The notes under the pieces were generated by a model that did not search any database, had not been told where the DNA came from, and worked only from the letters and a program-made list of their open reading frames with translations. Below are positions 33,901 to 45,835 of a stretch of 64,000 nucleotides of DNA, one piece after another. The DNA comes from Aedes albopictus (Eukaryota; Arthropoda; Insecta; Diptera; Culicidae), in the NCBI RefSeq assembly GCF_035046485.1, contig NC_085137.1:376340706-376404705 (forward strand), read 5' to 3'. Within the stretch, counting starts at the first letter, position 1, and every line of letters starts with the position of its first letter. The position numbers were made by a program, and so were the translations under genes.

Positions 33901-34031
33901 CAAGCTCCTTGGAAATTCAATGCAGAACTACTTGAAACCTGAAAATATTTCAATTCTTAGTTATATCAGTTTTGATAGAGGGATGGTCAATGTCAACGTT
34001 TGTGAATTGGACCGGAAAATATAAATTAAAA

Positions 34032-34090
34032 ATTCATAGAAAATCTAATTTTGATAAGAACAATTTATCAAAATTAGATTTTCTATGAAT
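34032..34090. repeat. perfect hairpin, 26-bp arms and 7-bp loop
   Basis: ATTCATAGAAAATCTAATTT (start of the left arm, 34,032-34,057) is exactly mirrored at 34,065-34,090, with loop GAACAAT. It could be a hairpin RNA or a small palindromic element; no flanking duplication was seen. Confidence 0.8.
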
Positions 34091-34609
34091 TTCTAAGATT
34101 TTTTTTTTGACAGATATTTTTTTATATTTTTTATTGACGAGAGGCACATTATCTAAAGCTGCATCGTTTGAGTAACTTCTAATTGAAGATGCAAGTAGAA
34201 AATCAGTAACCTCGGGTAGAAGCTTGAAATTTCTATGCTTTGAAGGCACGAATATTTTCTATCCCTCTAATCGAGAGAATAAAAAACGCTTGAAAGCAGC
34301 CAAATTTTTATATAAAAAGCACGACAGCTTTTACAGAAGATCACCACAATATGGCAAAAGTAATGAACAGAAAGAGGAAGCATTCTGGCGAAAGAACTAT
34401 GGATTGAAAGGTGGAAGCATGACTTTCGTGGATGAATAGCAGAATTGAACACTGAGCTCAATTGTTCTACAAAGCATCTCAAAAGCATCAATTAAAAAAA
34501 CTGCATAAAAATAAAACGAACAATAAGTAGCCGTATAAAATCTTGGATGATCCCCTTCAACTTTAAATCATGAAGATTTTGTAAAGCTATCTCAAACAAG
34601 AAAATTGAA
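34091..34609. other. unassigned AT-rich sequence
   Basis: No gene or element supportable; opposing frames of about 71-74 codons overlap each other. Confidence 0.4.
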
Positions 34610-35090
34610 TCATGGTAGAGTTGCACTGCACCAGTAGTGGCAAAACTCACCATTTACCGCGCACAACAGGACTATATGTACAGCGCGGGAAGTAACCTCC
34701 TTCCTACAAAGACAACCATAATCAGTCGTGATTGCGGGCACTTTCGCTTGAATTTCTTGACAAGGATGTAGCTCTAAGCGAGGCGCGGCGGACGGAAGAT
34801 GCATTGTGCTACACACAACTCGCACCCGCAGCCATTGCAATTGTAGCAGATGCTGTTCCTAGTTGTTGTTGCTCTGCAACCGTCCGCCGCTCAGGATCCA
34901 GGGAACAGGAGGTGCTCTTTAATTTGATTGAGGATGGAAATGCTAGCTTGTTAGTTGGGAAGAAACTATATGAAAGACTGTATATATTCTTCAAAGAGAG
35001 TGCCTTCCGGCCGGACTCCGGGGACGATGATTTAAGACATTGGAGATTTGTATGACTCACGGTGGGGCGGTGACTTGGTAGTGTTTCATT
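34610..35090. other. GC-richer block; weak coding candidate at 34,732-35,055 (+)
   Basis: A 107-codon plus-strand frame has a plausible C-terminal half (VLFNLIEDGNASLLVGKKLY, then SAFRPDSGDDDLRHWRF). An almost equally long minus-strand frame overlaps it, and no family is recognised. I do not call a gene. Confidence 0.2.
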
Positions 35091-35950
35091 TTTGTTGGGG
35101 CGATGTTTGTACCTGGAAGAAAAAAAAATGAGGAAAAAACGTTAGAATGCTGGATGAGTTTATTGCATAAAATATCTAAATGTAAAGATTGGTTTACTAA
35201 TTATGAGATAACGTGGTCTGGAGAGAATGAAAGTAACGTCATTTTATGTTTACTGCTACAAGCAAATTTTGTTTTTAACGAGAGTTTTTTTCTATCTGCT
35301 GTTACAATAACTATCATTTTTTTGGAAAACCCTACGAAATATAACTAAGATTTGAGAGACACCAGTTCAACAAAAAATATTGTTTCTTCTACTCCAAGTT
35401 TGTGTTGAAGTAACACTACTGCTAGTATTTTTTTGATATCAAAAATTGAGCAGCTGCCACAGAAGGTAATAAAAAACACATATAATTAAAAAAATAAAAT
35501 AAAAATGAATCAAAAATAGAAGATAAATTGAATGTTGTGTTGGCATTTGGCGCACCATAAGTGTCACTGCATCTCTTCACCCATGCTTCACTTTGTAACT
35601 CTTATTTGTTCTCTTTCTCAATGGTGGGAATGAAAGGAGCAGCGAGTGGAAAAGGACATGTTTTCGTTTACTCAAAGAAACTACTTCCTTTTATCTGCTC
35701 GTTTACGTACGACTGAAAAACCGCTGCGTAATAACAGTCTGTGTAAAGTGGTGGTGGCATATAGTGACTGTCATAAAAATTATAAAAATGAAAATGATTT
35801 AAAAAAAGAAAAAAAAAAGAAAATTAATTAGCACGATAGGCAAACTTGCAACAAAAATCAAGAGAAAAATTTAAAAAAAAAAGTTAAAACAGCCGAGTAA
35901 CAACAGTCGGCATAATGTCGGTGCCATCATCTAAAAGAAGCCCCAACTGT
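35091..35950. other. unassigned AT-rich sequence
   Basis: A-rich runs near 35,800-35,885; no gene or element ends up to the TA at 35,953. Confidence 0.4.
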
Positions 35951-35954
35951 AATA

Positions 35955-36894
35955 AGGTATGCGCACAGCAAAATCTAGCCAAAGAAAATCAAGCAGTAAT
36001 AATGCATTCTAACTTATTTCCAAACCAAAAGCAATTCATCGTAAAAAAGCATTAATTTACTTTAAATCAACATCAAAACATTGTTGATTTAACTTATTAT
36101 ATCCGTCATCTCGAGCTTTGTCCATGAGTCCTTCCATAAAGTTTTGCACAGTACCTTCGATCGCTTGCCAAGAAATTTTTACCACCTTTGTGTCAAAATC
36201 AAATTTAATTTTTGATAAAAGCTGCCTTTCTTGACTTTTTTTGAAGGTTCCAATTCACGGTTACTCAATATATTTCAATTGTTGTGAGTTTTGAGATGTA
36301 TGAAATATTATGTTTTTTGGAAAAATGCGGTACAATTTCCACATAGTTTTCTGCATATAAACGATTCTCCGCCATAAGCAAGGCCCAAAAATTAATCCAA
36401 ATCAATACACAATATCTAAGCTTTTGGAAAAGGGGTGCCAGCAATTTTTTCCGACATTTCTCATAATGAAGAAGATAATTTGTTCTACATGTATTTTTGA
36501 AAGTTCGGTATTTCAAAAAACAATTTCAAATTATTGACCAAACTATATATTTCTTGCCAAACTTCGATTATTTCTTGGTCTTAAGTTAATCTGTAACCTT
36601 TCCACGTTATAATGATATATAGAACCGAATATTCGAAAGTTAACTAAAGTCTGCGGGGACGGTCGTTTTAATGTACATTGTCAGATTTTCAGCACGTTTG
36701 TGCAAAAACTTTTCGAGGACTTCTTGTTCCCTTGACTCTATTTCAAACACAATGTCAGAATATCTCCCGAAGTAAATATTTTTAGATTCCTTACAAAATA
36801 AACTTTCATTTACACCATAGGTTGCCACGATTCATTGAAAATTGTAAAATTTCTATCCAAAATTCGGTGGCTAGATTTTGCTGTGTGCATACCT
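35955..36894. mobile_element. TA-flanked DNA element, 940 bp
   Basis: AGGTATGCGCACAGCAAAAT at the left matches AGGTATGCACACAGCAAAAT read inward from the right, and the match continues through CTAGCCA. TA lies directly outside both ends (35,953-35,954; 36,895-36,896). Two minus-strand frames inside (36,265-36,516 and 36,640-36,828) could be relics of a coding region. The latter contains CKESKNIYFGRYSDIVFEIE. No transposase motif is recognisable. Confidence 0.8.
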
Positions 36895-36896
36895 TA

Positions 36897-38110
36897 TGGG
36901 CTCTTTCATTATGTCACATCTGTACATTTCTTCGAAAACAAATTAATGTCCGTCTAAATCAAATGCTATTTCATCATCTTCTACTCCCTCTATCGCTCAA
37001 TCTCTGCCCATCGGGACTAGGGCAACTCCTAACAGAAGAAGAAGCCTGCATTCAAAGTATACTTCCATTTCACTTTTACACTACGCCAATCAATCACCGA
37101 CTGGTTCGAATCAAACAATTCATCATAACATTATCGCCTTGTACTCACGTTGGTTCGCTTGTAACATTGGTGCATTACAACACCTCTGGGTGAGCCTTTT
37201 CTCCTGCACACAAACCTACAATGTATTCCGAAGAAATAACAACTATCGCTTTCATTGGCCGATCGATCGATATCATCGCGCATAAGCGCGTACGCTTTCC
37301 TCCGACTGAAATCAGGTGCAGAAATCAAGCGTGCAATCGATTCTTCACGGCTGCGCCGGTTGACGCCCAGCGGTGCAGACCCACTGCAAACCCGATGATG
37401 ATAGGTATCAAATTGAGAGAAGAATGCTTCCGTGGTGTGCCTCAGCCAGCCCAGCCAGGGGTCTAACGAATCGGAAAACTGTTTCGCGAACAAACAATAT
37501 AATCCACTGGCTCTCGGTCTCGGTCTCAGGGTAAATTATGATGGTGATAATCGGCATCACTCAACAGCAGCAATGAATGTTGGTGGAAAATGGTGTAAAA
37601 CGCGTCCCAGATTATATGCACTGGCTTAGTGTGATCCTGGTAGGGATATCCTTCCATCGTATAAAAATTGAAGATTACCAACACTTGGCAAAGTAGCATT
37701 TTGAACCACATTCTCCTGTCTATCAGCTACCGAAAGCGATATGCTAAGGGGTTTGCGGAGTGGAAGAGCCTGGACCTTCTTGGGAGAAAAGGCTCAACCA
37801 GGCTGTGTAATTTTGTAACGTGCGCGCGATATTTGATTAATAATTGCAAACTGTGACTGATGATGGATGGATTACCTGCCTGCCAGTTGGAGCCACAGCC
37901 CAGTGTTTGTGCGCGGAACGGTTGCTATCTAATGGTGAGACCAGCAAGTGTGATCAGTGTGGTAACAAGGAAATGGACGGACAAGAAGGTTTTAACTTGA
38001 TGAAAAATGGGCGGCGGAAGATTTATGATGGGGTCTGTGGGTCGAAGTTGAGGTATGGATGGGTTTACCAGATGACGCTGAACATTGTATTCGTAGGGAT
38101 TTTCAACTAG
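36897..38110. other. GC-richer, element-poor block
   Basis: No mobile-element ends. Overlapping frames on both strands (for example 37,131-37,493 minus and 37,221-37,466 plus) reflect low stop density. It contains GATCGATCGATATCATCGCG near 37,261. Possible regulatory DNA, but without direct evidence. Confidence 0.3.
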
Positions 38111-38278
38111 GGTTCAGAGCATTTTCACTTCGGTGCGTAACATAAAATGTATATTTTTAAAATTTAAACAATGTTTATGTAGGAATTTTCCTCTAGTGTA
38201 ATTCATGGAGATTTAACTTCAGAAAATTTGAAAGTTTCAGTTTTATATACAAGGTTCTGTTCAACAGATAGAAAGCTT

Positions 38279-38415
38279 CCCAAGTAACATTTTTTATTAA
38301 AATAGGATAGCAGAGGTTCTTAAAATCATCATAAAACTAAAATAAAGGGTGTTAGGTTCTATGACGGTTCTCAAAGCCTCTTTAATGGTTATTGGTCATC
38401 AAAATGTTACTTGGG
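38279..38415. mobile_element. MITE with CCCAAGTAACATTTT ends, 137 bp
   Basis: CCCAAGTAACATTTT (38,279) and AAAATGTTACTTGGG (38,401-38,415) are perfect inverted ends. The interior includes TTAGGTTCTATGACGGTTCT, shared with the older copy at 3987-4199. Confidence 0.8.
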
Positions 38416-38560
38416 CTAAAAACGATGATCCAGATAATTGAATCCTACTGCAATGATGAGTAAATTCCTAAGGACTACTTCAATTTTGTGGAATCACTTA
38501 TTTGCAAACTTTAGGATAACCTTGTGGAATGGATTAAGGTTACCTTGAAAAAACCCGGAT
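38416..38560. other. short unassigned spacer
   Basis: No feature seen between the MITE and the 38.6-kb repeat element. Confidence 0.4.
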
Positions 38561-38561
38561 G

Positions 38562-41100
38562 AATCCACCTAGTGGTGATAGTGCCTTTCTCGTCGAATAT
38601 GTACTCATGGTGTTTAAAAGCAAGAATTTTATCCAAGCCATCATCGAGTTGGGAATTTAACTGATGGCACATATTTCCGATGTTATATTCAGACCTCTTA
38701 GTTGACTGCGTGACCACCTTGACTATTACTGGAGGCCCATCAATACCAAGACGATAACAACAAGCTAATATATAATTTATTTCACAACCAATAATCACTT
38801 TACAGTCTTCGATAGACTTTTTTCTGTACACTTCAGGCTATATTTTATTATCATTGGTTACTAGATTCAAAAAACTTGACCAAAAAAATGAAAGCAAGTG
38901 AAATTTTTCGTACTGAATCCAATTTAAATTAGAACCATATAACAGAGCGCGAGGTTGATACGATTAAATGTCAATTTTCTCATGCAACTCCCATTCTACT
39001 GTATATTTACACCTCAGGAATATGGAAAAGTTTGATTTGATGAGCATGCTTCAGTTTTTTTCAAGATTTTGTTCTCATACACATATTTATCGATTGCATT
39101 GATTATTTTCACTATTTTTACCACTTCCTGTGCGATACCCGGAACCGGTTCCAAGACTGTACCTATTGTCTCAAATATGGTCTGAGACTAGTTTCTTGCT
39201 AGCTGTTCAACAGGTTTTCTGAAAAGCCGAAAATTGATGTGCATGCATGGATTTGATTCATTTTACATTTTGGTCATTCTGGCGGGACATACAAAACGGG
39301 TTCTGGAACACTACTGGTAGTCTCTAATGTGATCTGAGACAATTTGCTTGTAAACCGTTCATCAGCTTATCGAAAAAGCTGTGGTTTGATGTGTCGTATA
39401 CATGGGTTTGGCTCCTATATGCATTTGACCACTTCAAGAAAGACACCCGGAACCGGTTCTGGAATACTACTGGTTGTCTCAAGTATGGTTTGAAACCATT
39501 TTGTTGCTAAACGTTCATCAGGTTATCTAAAGAACCGCGATTTGATGTGCTGCATGCATGCATTTGGTTCAAGGCTAAGGCTATTTTCCTGCTTACCGTT
39601 CTTCGAAAAAGCTGCTATTTAATGTGTCGCATGCATGGGTTTGGTTCCCATCTACATTTGACCACTTCCGGCGGGACACACGAAACCGGTTCCGGAATAC
39701 TACTGTTTTTCCTAAATATAGTCTAATTCCATTTTATTGCTAACCGTTCTTTAAGTTATCTAAAGAGACGCGATTTGATGTGTCGCATGCATGGGTTTGG
39801 TTCAATTTTATATTTGGCCACTTCCGGCGAGGCACCCGGAACCGGTTCCGGAACACTACCGGTAGTCTCCGCTGGATCAAAGGCTATTTTCCTGCTCACT
39901 ATTCACCAGGTTATCGAAAAAGCCGCTATTTGATGTGTCGCATGCATGGATTTGGCTCACTTTTATGTTTTGCCACTTCCGGCGAGGCACCCGGAACCGG
40001 TTCCGGAACACTACCGGTAGTCTCCGCTGGGTCAAAGGCTATTTTCCTGCTCACTATTCACCAGGTTATCGAAAAAGCCGCTATTTGACGTGTCGCATGC
40101 ATGGATTTGGCTCACTTTTATATTTTGCCACTTCCGGCGAGGCACCCGGAACCGGTTCCGGAACACTACCGGTAGTCTCCGCTGGATCAAAGGCTATTTT
40201 CCTGCTCACTATTCACCAGGTTATCGAAAAAGCCGCTATTTGATGTGTCGCATGCATGGATTTGGCTCACTTTTATGTTTTGCCACTTCCGGCGAGGCAC
40301 CCGGAACCGGTTCCGGAACACTACCGGTAGTCTCCGCTGGGTCAAAGGCTATTTTCCTGCTCACTATTCACCAGGTTATCGAAAAAGCCGCTATTTGACG
40401 TGTCGCATGCATGGATTTGGCTCACTTTTATATTTTGCCACTTCCGGCGAGGCACCCGGAACCGGTTCCGGAACACTACCGGTAGTCTCCGCTGGGTCAA
40501 AGGCTATTTTCCTGCTCACTATTCACCAGGTTATCGAAAAAGCCGCTAATTGATGTGTCGCATGCATGGATTTGGCTCACTTTTATATTTTGCCACTTCC
40601 GGCGAGGCACCCGAAACCAGTTCCGGAGCACTACCGGTAGTCTCCGCTGGATCAAAGGCTATTTTCCTGCTCACTATTCACCAGGTTATCGAAAAAGCCG
40701 CTATTTGATGTGTCGCATGCATGGATTTGGCTCACTTTTATATTTTGCCACTTCCGGCGGGACATCCGGAATCGATTCGGGAATACTACTGGTTCAGATG
40801 TGGACGGAAAATATTTTTCTGCTTACCGTTCGTCAGGTTATCGAAAAAGCCGCGGTTTGATATGTCGCATGCATGGTTTTGTAGCATTTTCATATCTGGC
40901 CCCTTCCTGGGGTACCAGTCCGGAACACCTAAATGGCCATAACTCCGGAACGGCTGAACCGATCCGAACCATTTTCAATAGGAAACAATGGGACCAGATT
41001 CCGCGTCGAATGAACCGTCGGTCATTAAAATCGGTTGAGGTTTACTGTCAAAAAGTGATGTGAGTTTATTTTGTACACACACATACTTGTGTGTGAGTTA
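38562..41100 (+). mobile_element. large repeat element, copy A, carrying a 155-bp tandem array
   Basis: The left end (CCACCTAGTGGTGATAGTGC followed by CTTTCTCG) corresponds, in reverse, to the right end of copy B at 48,262-48,300. The right part (ACTCCGGAACGGCTGAACCG; AAAAAGTGATGTGAGTTT; then ACACACACATAC) corresponds to 45,898-46,040 of copy B. Copy A lacks the final segment present in B at 45,695-45,835. No transposase or reverse transcriptase frame is present, so the class is unresolved. Confidence 0.7.
39237..40862 (+). repeat. 155-bp tandem array, core copies homogenised as 310-bp dimers
   Basis: TGTCGCATGCATGG starts units at 39,781, 39,936, 40,091, 40,246, 40,401, 40,556 and 40,711, exactly 155 bp apart. 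Older, more diverged units precede from 39,237, including one shortened to about 78 bp at 39,547. Comparison shows 39,936-40,245 and 40,246-40,555 differ at only two positions, so the dimer duplicated recently. Most units carry the perfect palindrome CCGGAACCGGTTCCGG and ACTACCGGTAGT. Because 155 is not a multiple of three, the 102-codon frames along the array are artefacts of the repeat, each read across two units. Confidence 0.9.
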
Positions 41101-41690
41101 ATTTACAAAACTGCAGACAACTTTTGAAAGAAGAAAAAGACATCTCAAATTTTTTGATATGTTATGTATAAATGTCCCAGCTTTCAATTGATGCAAAAAT
41201 TTTGAAAATCGGTGGTTGCCCTCATGGTGAAAAAAATGTTTTGGTATAAAAATCCAAGATGGCGGTCAAAATCAATATGGCCGACCCAACTTTTTATTAT
41301 TGTTAATAGTAGCTCTATCTTTCCTCTTTTTAACAACAATTCGTTTTGAAGTGGTTGTTGGAGAAACTTTCGAGTTATACCGGTTTAAGTGAGCCACCAT
41401 TTGACCAAAATCTAGGGGTCTGCAAAAATGGTTATGTCTCTAACTAACGGGGGGTCCATCAATTTGAGTAACCAAATGCATTTTTCTTACTTTTTAGGCG
41501 AGGGCTATCAGAAAATCGGCACCTTAAACATTTTTGAGGACAAGGTGTAAATAGTGGGCCGGTCTCAGCGAGAATTACCCATATTCATATTTTTATGTTA
41601 TTTTACAAATATTCGAGCATTCGTTCAGATAGAGTTTCATAGGCATACGCCATATAGATTTTTAGGACACAGGATCTATTTTTATTCCTA
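41101..41690. other. unassigned sequence flanking copy A
   Basis: Text such as AAAATCCAAGATGGCGGTCA (about 41,250-41,270) echoes the 47.6-48.0-kb part of copy B, so this may be a further, rearranged part of the same repeat. No gene. Confidence 0.4.
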
Positions 41691-41750
41691 GAATGCATCA
41701 TTATTATTACTTCATTATAGAGATTTTCAGCCCTAGGCTACCTCATAGAA
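41690..41750 (-). mobile_element. retroposon 3' tail on the minus strand
   Basis: Read on the minus strand: GGTAGCCTAGGGCTGAAAAT, CTCTATAATGAAGTAATAATAATG. This matches the tail signature of the copies at 5.1 and 6.7 kb. The body of the element was not delimited. Confidence 0.5.
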
Positions 41751-42480
41751 TGCAGATTTTCGAAACATTTGAGACAGATTTTTTTCAATTGTCTGGTATC
41801 ATTGGTCATGGACAATGGACATGCGGCAGGGAATGTTTTTGGCTTAGTACACTTTGAAACAGAGCCAGCTGCGCCAACCGGCTCCGCCTCCACTGCCATG
41901 CTACTGTCTTCTGTAGGTTTTTTTTTTTTTTTCAAATAATCAAAAAAATTGATACGAAGGTTCTCAAAATTAAAATTAAAAGATACAAAACTTATTACGT
42001 TCATGCGAAGAGTGTATTCTGCTTTGAGGGTTTGAAACCTGGGTTTTGAAATATTATTATCCAGGGGCTAAATAATATAATAAAATATTTTTCTAGGAAA
42101 ACAACAATTAGCAATTTAGTTTTTCGAGAAATTTGACGTTGCACTGTTTGGAGCTACTGTTTGATGGGTCATTATAATTAATTGGTAGTGGTGTCTCCTA
42201 CATTAATAGTTAACAGTTAAAGTAGTTAGCATATGTGTTTAGCTGCATTGATAATGATCAAAATCACTTTCTACTCCACTGTTTTCTTATTCAATGAACA
42301 AACAAGACAAGCTATTCATGTTTCATTCATGTCGTATCTCAAAGATCTGGTTTTGCAATCTCCATGTTTATCGTTAGGTAAACCACAGACATCACCAGTT
42401 TTATCATGTAAATCATCTCATTACTCTTTCCAAATACTAGGACGAAATAGCCAAAGAAAATCTAGTTGGGTTTATAATAA
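41751..42480. other. unassigned sequence
   Basis: A T-run at 41,919-41,931; no supportable gene. The frame at 42,233-42,607 lacks gene-like features. Confidence 0.4.
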
Positions 42481-43140
42481 ACCCCTGCTCCAAATAAGAC
42501 ATCAGACTTTCATCTCAATCTCGCTCATGGACCGGACTCGATTATGGATCGTTGGACATGGACACACAATGGGTGCCCAGACAGGAGCATGCAACCCACG
42601 CTGCTAATTATGCAAAACGACTTAATCCACTACTGCCACGGCGCGGCAGCAGCGGTTGACTACTACCGACCGGGCTCAAGTGGTGTTTTATGCTAAGCAA
42701 CTCCCGGTTTTCTTCCCGCAACTGCTGCGGCAACAGCGGCGATGGATGGTCGCTACCGCTTTTTATTGAAACCACTTTAGCCCATAGATTATGGTGAGCC
42801 GATAAATTGGTACACCGCCGCCGACGACGACGACGACGATCGAACCACGAGACAAAAGATGATAGTCAACCACCGACAACACATTTTTCCTCTACGTCAG
42901 GTTTGGTCCCGTTCCAATACGGGACGGGACGGGATCCGACGAGTGGTTGCCGGGTGCGGGCGGTTCATGTTGGTATCTGGCTGAGCAAACATAAACATCG
43001 GTCGCGTGGTTGGTAATTTATTCCTGGCACCTTTTCTTCTGCGTGCCACCTTTCTTCTACAGCAGCTTTCTGTGGGTGAATTTCAAACTGGTATGACGGC
43101 GAGATGGTTGACGAGTAGGGGAAGAGCTTGGAAAATTGTA
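42480..43140. other. GC-richer block with GAC repeat
   Basis: Includes GCCGCCGACGACGACGACGA (about 42,817) and GGGACGGGACGGGATCCGAC (about 42,919). No mobile-element ends, no convincing gene. Confidence 0.35.
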
Positions 43141-43143
43141 TTA

Positions 43144-43439
43144 CACAGAAAAAAAATATGTAATTAAAATTCAGCGAGAAATCATGCACATATAGGGAAT
43201 GCTAGAGTTAGTGCATTTTTACATGAGATATAATGTAAAATTATATTACCATCGTGTAAATTTCCGCCAACCATCGCGTAAACCATCATGGACACCAACC
43301 GGTTACGCGACTTTTAGCGGAAATTTACACGAACGTAACGTAATTTTACATGATATCTCATGTAAATATGCACTAACTCTAGCATTCCCTTTATGTGCAT
43401 GATTTTCCGCTGAATTTTACATGAAAATTTTTTTCTGTG
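43144..43439. mobile_element. foldback MITE with TA target duplication, 296 bp
   Basis: Arms of about 135 bp are close reverse complements, from CACAGAAAAAAAATATG to its mirror CTGTG. TA lies on each side (43,142-43,143; 43,440-43,441). The loop region is about 43,280-43,300. High arm identity suggests a young copy. Non-coding. Confidence 0.85.
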
Positions 43440-43441
43440 TA

Positions 43442-45170
43442 TGTCACTATTTGTGAGATTTTTCGTGCAGTTTTCTTATCAGTTGCAAGGACGTGGCCGT
43501 TGCAAAACTTGTTGAAGATGGCGAGTACCCATCAAAATTGATTAAACTTTTCTTCTTGAAAGTTTAGCATCACCGAGAATTATAAGGCAAAATAATAGTA
43601 CACCTGCTCCGTTACCAAATGGTCTGAAAACCCCTGGTCTAGTATATTTCAATATCTTAGGCATAACGAAAGTAGCAATCTCAAACAACGCAGAAGCTTT
43701 CTATCTATACTTAATATATCAACAGAAGACTGCCTCTTTTTTGTCCAGCAATTTTTTAAAATATTATAAGATCAGATCAGGGATGTTCAAACATGTTTCT
43801 TTGAGGAGCACTCCTAGAATTAGGTACGGGAGTACGAGACGTGATTTTTTTTAGAATTTATAACAAAAATACAAAAAATGTGAAAACTCTCATTGGATTT
43901 TCCAAAACGGCCAGTACTTTGGTTGAAAAAAATATGTAGATGTTATTTTTAACCAAAAACGGTCAAATTTAAAAGAATCCATTTGAATTGCTTGAATAAT
44001 AACTTGCTGGTTCATCATTTCCAAACGAGGCATTCTGAACAACTTCCTCCTACTGTGGCAGCAAGTGTATTCAATTGATGGCGCTGAAGAGTTTTCCCGA
44101 GCTCCTACAATAAACCATTTCAAGTCTCTCGTTTGCTTGTTAGCTTTAGAGGCACTGCACTGACAGAGGTACCTACCGAAGCGGATCGGCCTTCGTCAGC
44201 TCCTAGGCTTTCTTCAAACCCCTGCCTGCCTAGATGATCCGGTAAGCAGCCATCAGATGAAACCACTTACACTAGGTAGGCTCTTTATGCTAGTCACCAC
44301 CGCATTGGATACTGATCTCAGGCCAATTGCGCGCACAGGTTACCTATAAGAAATTGCTTGGCTACTGGTTTACCTACCAAGAACGGGTACTGGGACTGGA
44401 GAGATGCAGGATGAGATGATGGGCGGATCGGGCACTCGATTGGAATCTACCGGGGGTATCGGTCTCTTTCTGCAGATTATAGAGATTGTTGCACACTGTG
44501 GTCGGCTGACAGTCGGTGTATTACGGCAGAGGAACGTGTGGCATTTACCATCGCGTTGTGGTTGCTAGTGATCTCTCGGAACATTTATCAATTCGAGCTA
44601 TGTTGATTTTTCGAAACAAGTAATTTACTTGAAGTAGCTAATTGTGGGTTGATTTATGCAAGTTTCGTTGAACATTAGTTTCCTAGCTAGACATGGGTCG
44701 CATTTGGTTTTCTAGGTTGTTTCCTTGTTTCCTTGTTAGGTATCTGATTTTTTACTATTTACAGAATTCATAAAACTCATTCAGATAGTTATTTCTTGAG
44801 TGGGAAGTGGGATGCAAAATATTCATGTTACGCATAACAGTATTTAGATTCCTGCAGTCTACAAGGCCAAATGTTTGAAAACAAAAACAAAGCCACTACT
44901 GAAACATGTTGGAATTTAATTGAACTTGAAACCAGACTAGCCAGAGCGTAAAATAAGCTCTAAGTTAAAATTCACTTTAATAATAAAAAAAAATATGATC
45001 AAGAAATCATTAGAATACGGTATGGACATTCTACCAAGGACTTTTTTCGATTGTTTCATCGAAAATTCACCAAAGATTAGCAATCTCCAGAGATTCCTCT
45101 CTCAAAATAGTTTCCAGTTGTTCAGTAAGCAGCAATTTCTCTACTAATCTTAGTTTTTTTAATTTTTTTT
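43442..45170. other. unassigned sequence, no gene seen
   Basis: Mixed composition; slightly GC-richer at 44,140-44,560. No element ends or coding signal could be supported. Confidence 0.4.
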
Positions 45171-45179
45171 TTCATTTCA

Positions 45180-45640
45180 TTTCCATAATAGTTTTTATAA
45201 TATTTTTATTTCCTTTCATTTGTCTTTCAACCTTGATTGATGAAGCAAATCATTTGGAAGGTGTCAGCAATTCCAATAAACTCTCTCTCTCTCTCATCGT
45301 TTCTCCTATACTTTATCAACAAGACATTTTATATTGACCCCAAATAACTACAGCGGACCTTACCAACTAAAGTACCTGTATAACAGCTTATTGAGCAAAC
45401 TATTTTGACAAAAAGCTCTCGTTAAGAGTTCATTCAGCAAAAATGGTAGTTGCGCAGGGATTCCGTACAGATTTTTTACCAGTTGGCAGACTTATTTTGC
45501 GATTTTATCATATTTTTAACAAATTATTTTTTGAATTGTTTTAACTGCTTTTATTTTTTCTTTACATTTGACTTTCAACCTTGATTGATGAAGCTGAGTA
45601 TTTACCAGACATTTAATATTGTTCCAAATAACTACTGCTC
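45180..45640. repeat. diverged direct duplication, about 350 bp apart
   Basis: CTTTCAACCTTGATTGATGA occurs at about 45,227 and again at about 45,577. The surrounding text (TTTTATTT-CTTT upstream, CCAAATAACTAC downstream) also matches. A short CT microsatellite lies near 45,281-45,295. Confidence 0.55.
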
Positions 45641-45835
45641 AGCAAATTCATGAACAATTTATACAGTTTTTTCCATAAGAATATTTTATCAACTGTTTCC
45701 TTTTTGCCTTTCTCGTACACCAAGGTGTACCGAAAGGCTATATGTTCACTCCAAAAACGAAAACTTGATAGAGCCTCCGGAGGGGTCAAGTCTTATATAC
45801 CAATCGACTCAGCTCGACGAATTGAGGTGATGTCT

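Noticed and set aside
34732..35055. 107-codon plus-strand frame
   Set aside because: The second half reads somewhat protein-like, but an overlapping minus-strand frame is almost as long and no family is recognised. It is recorded only as a weak candidate.
37131..37493. 120-codon minus-strand frame
   Set aside because: It sits in a stop-poor block with competing frames on the other strand, and has no motif or splice evidence.
39237..40862. CRISPR-like array
   Set aside because: Units repeat along their whole length with no unique spacers, and the genome is eukaryotic.
39780..41063. Series of near-identical 101-117-codon plus-strand frames
   Set aside because: They are readings of the 155-bp repeat in successive frames, each crossing two units. 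The period is not a multiple of three, and no start context or family supports a protein.
41064..41100. Short ACACAC stretch as an independent microsatellite
   Set aside because: It is the counterpart of the longer GT repeat inside copy B and so part of the same element.
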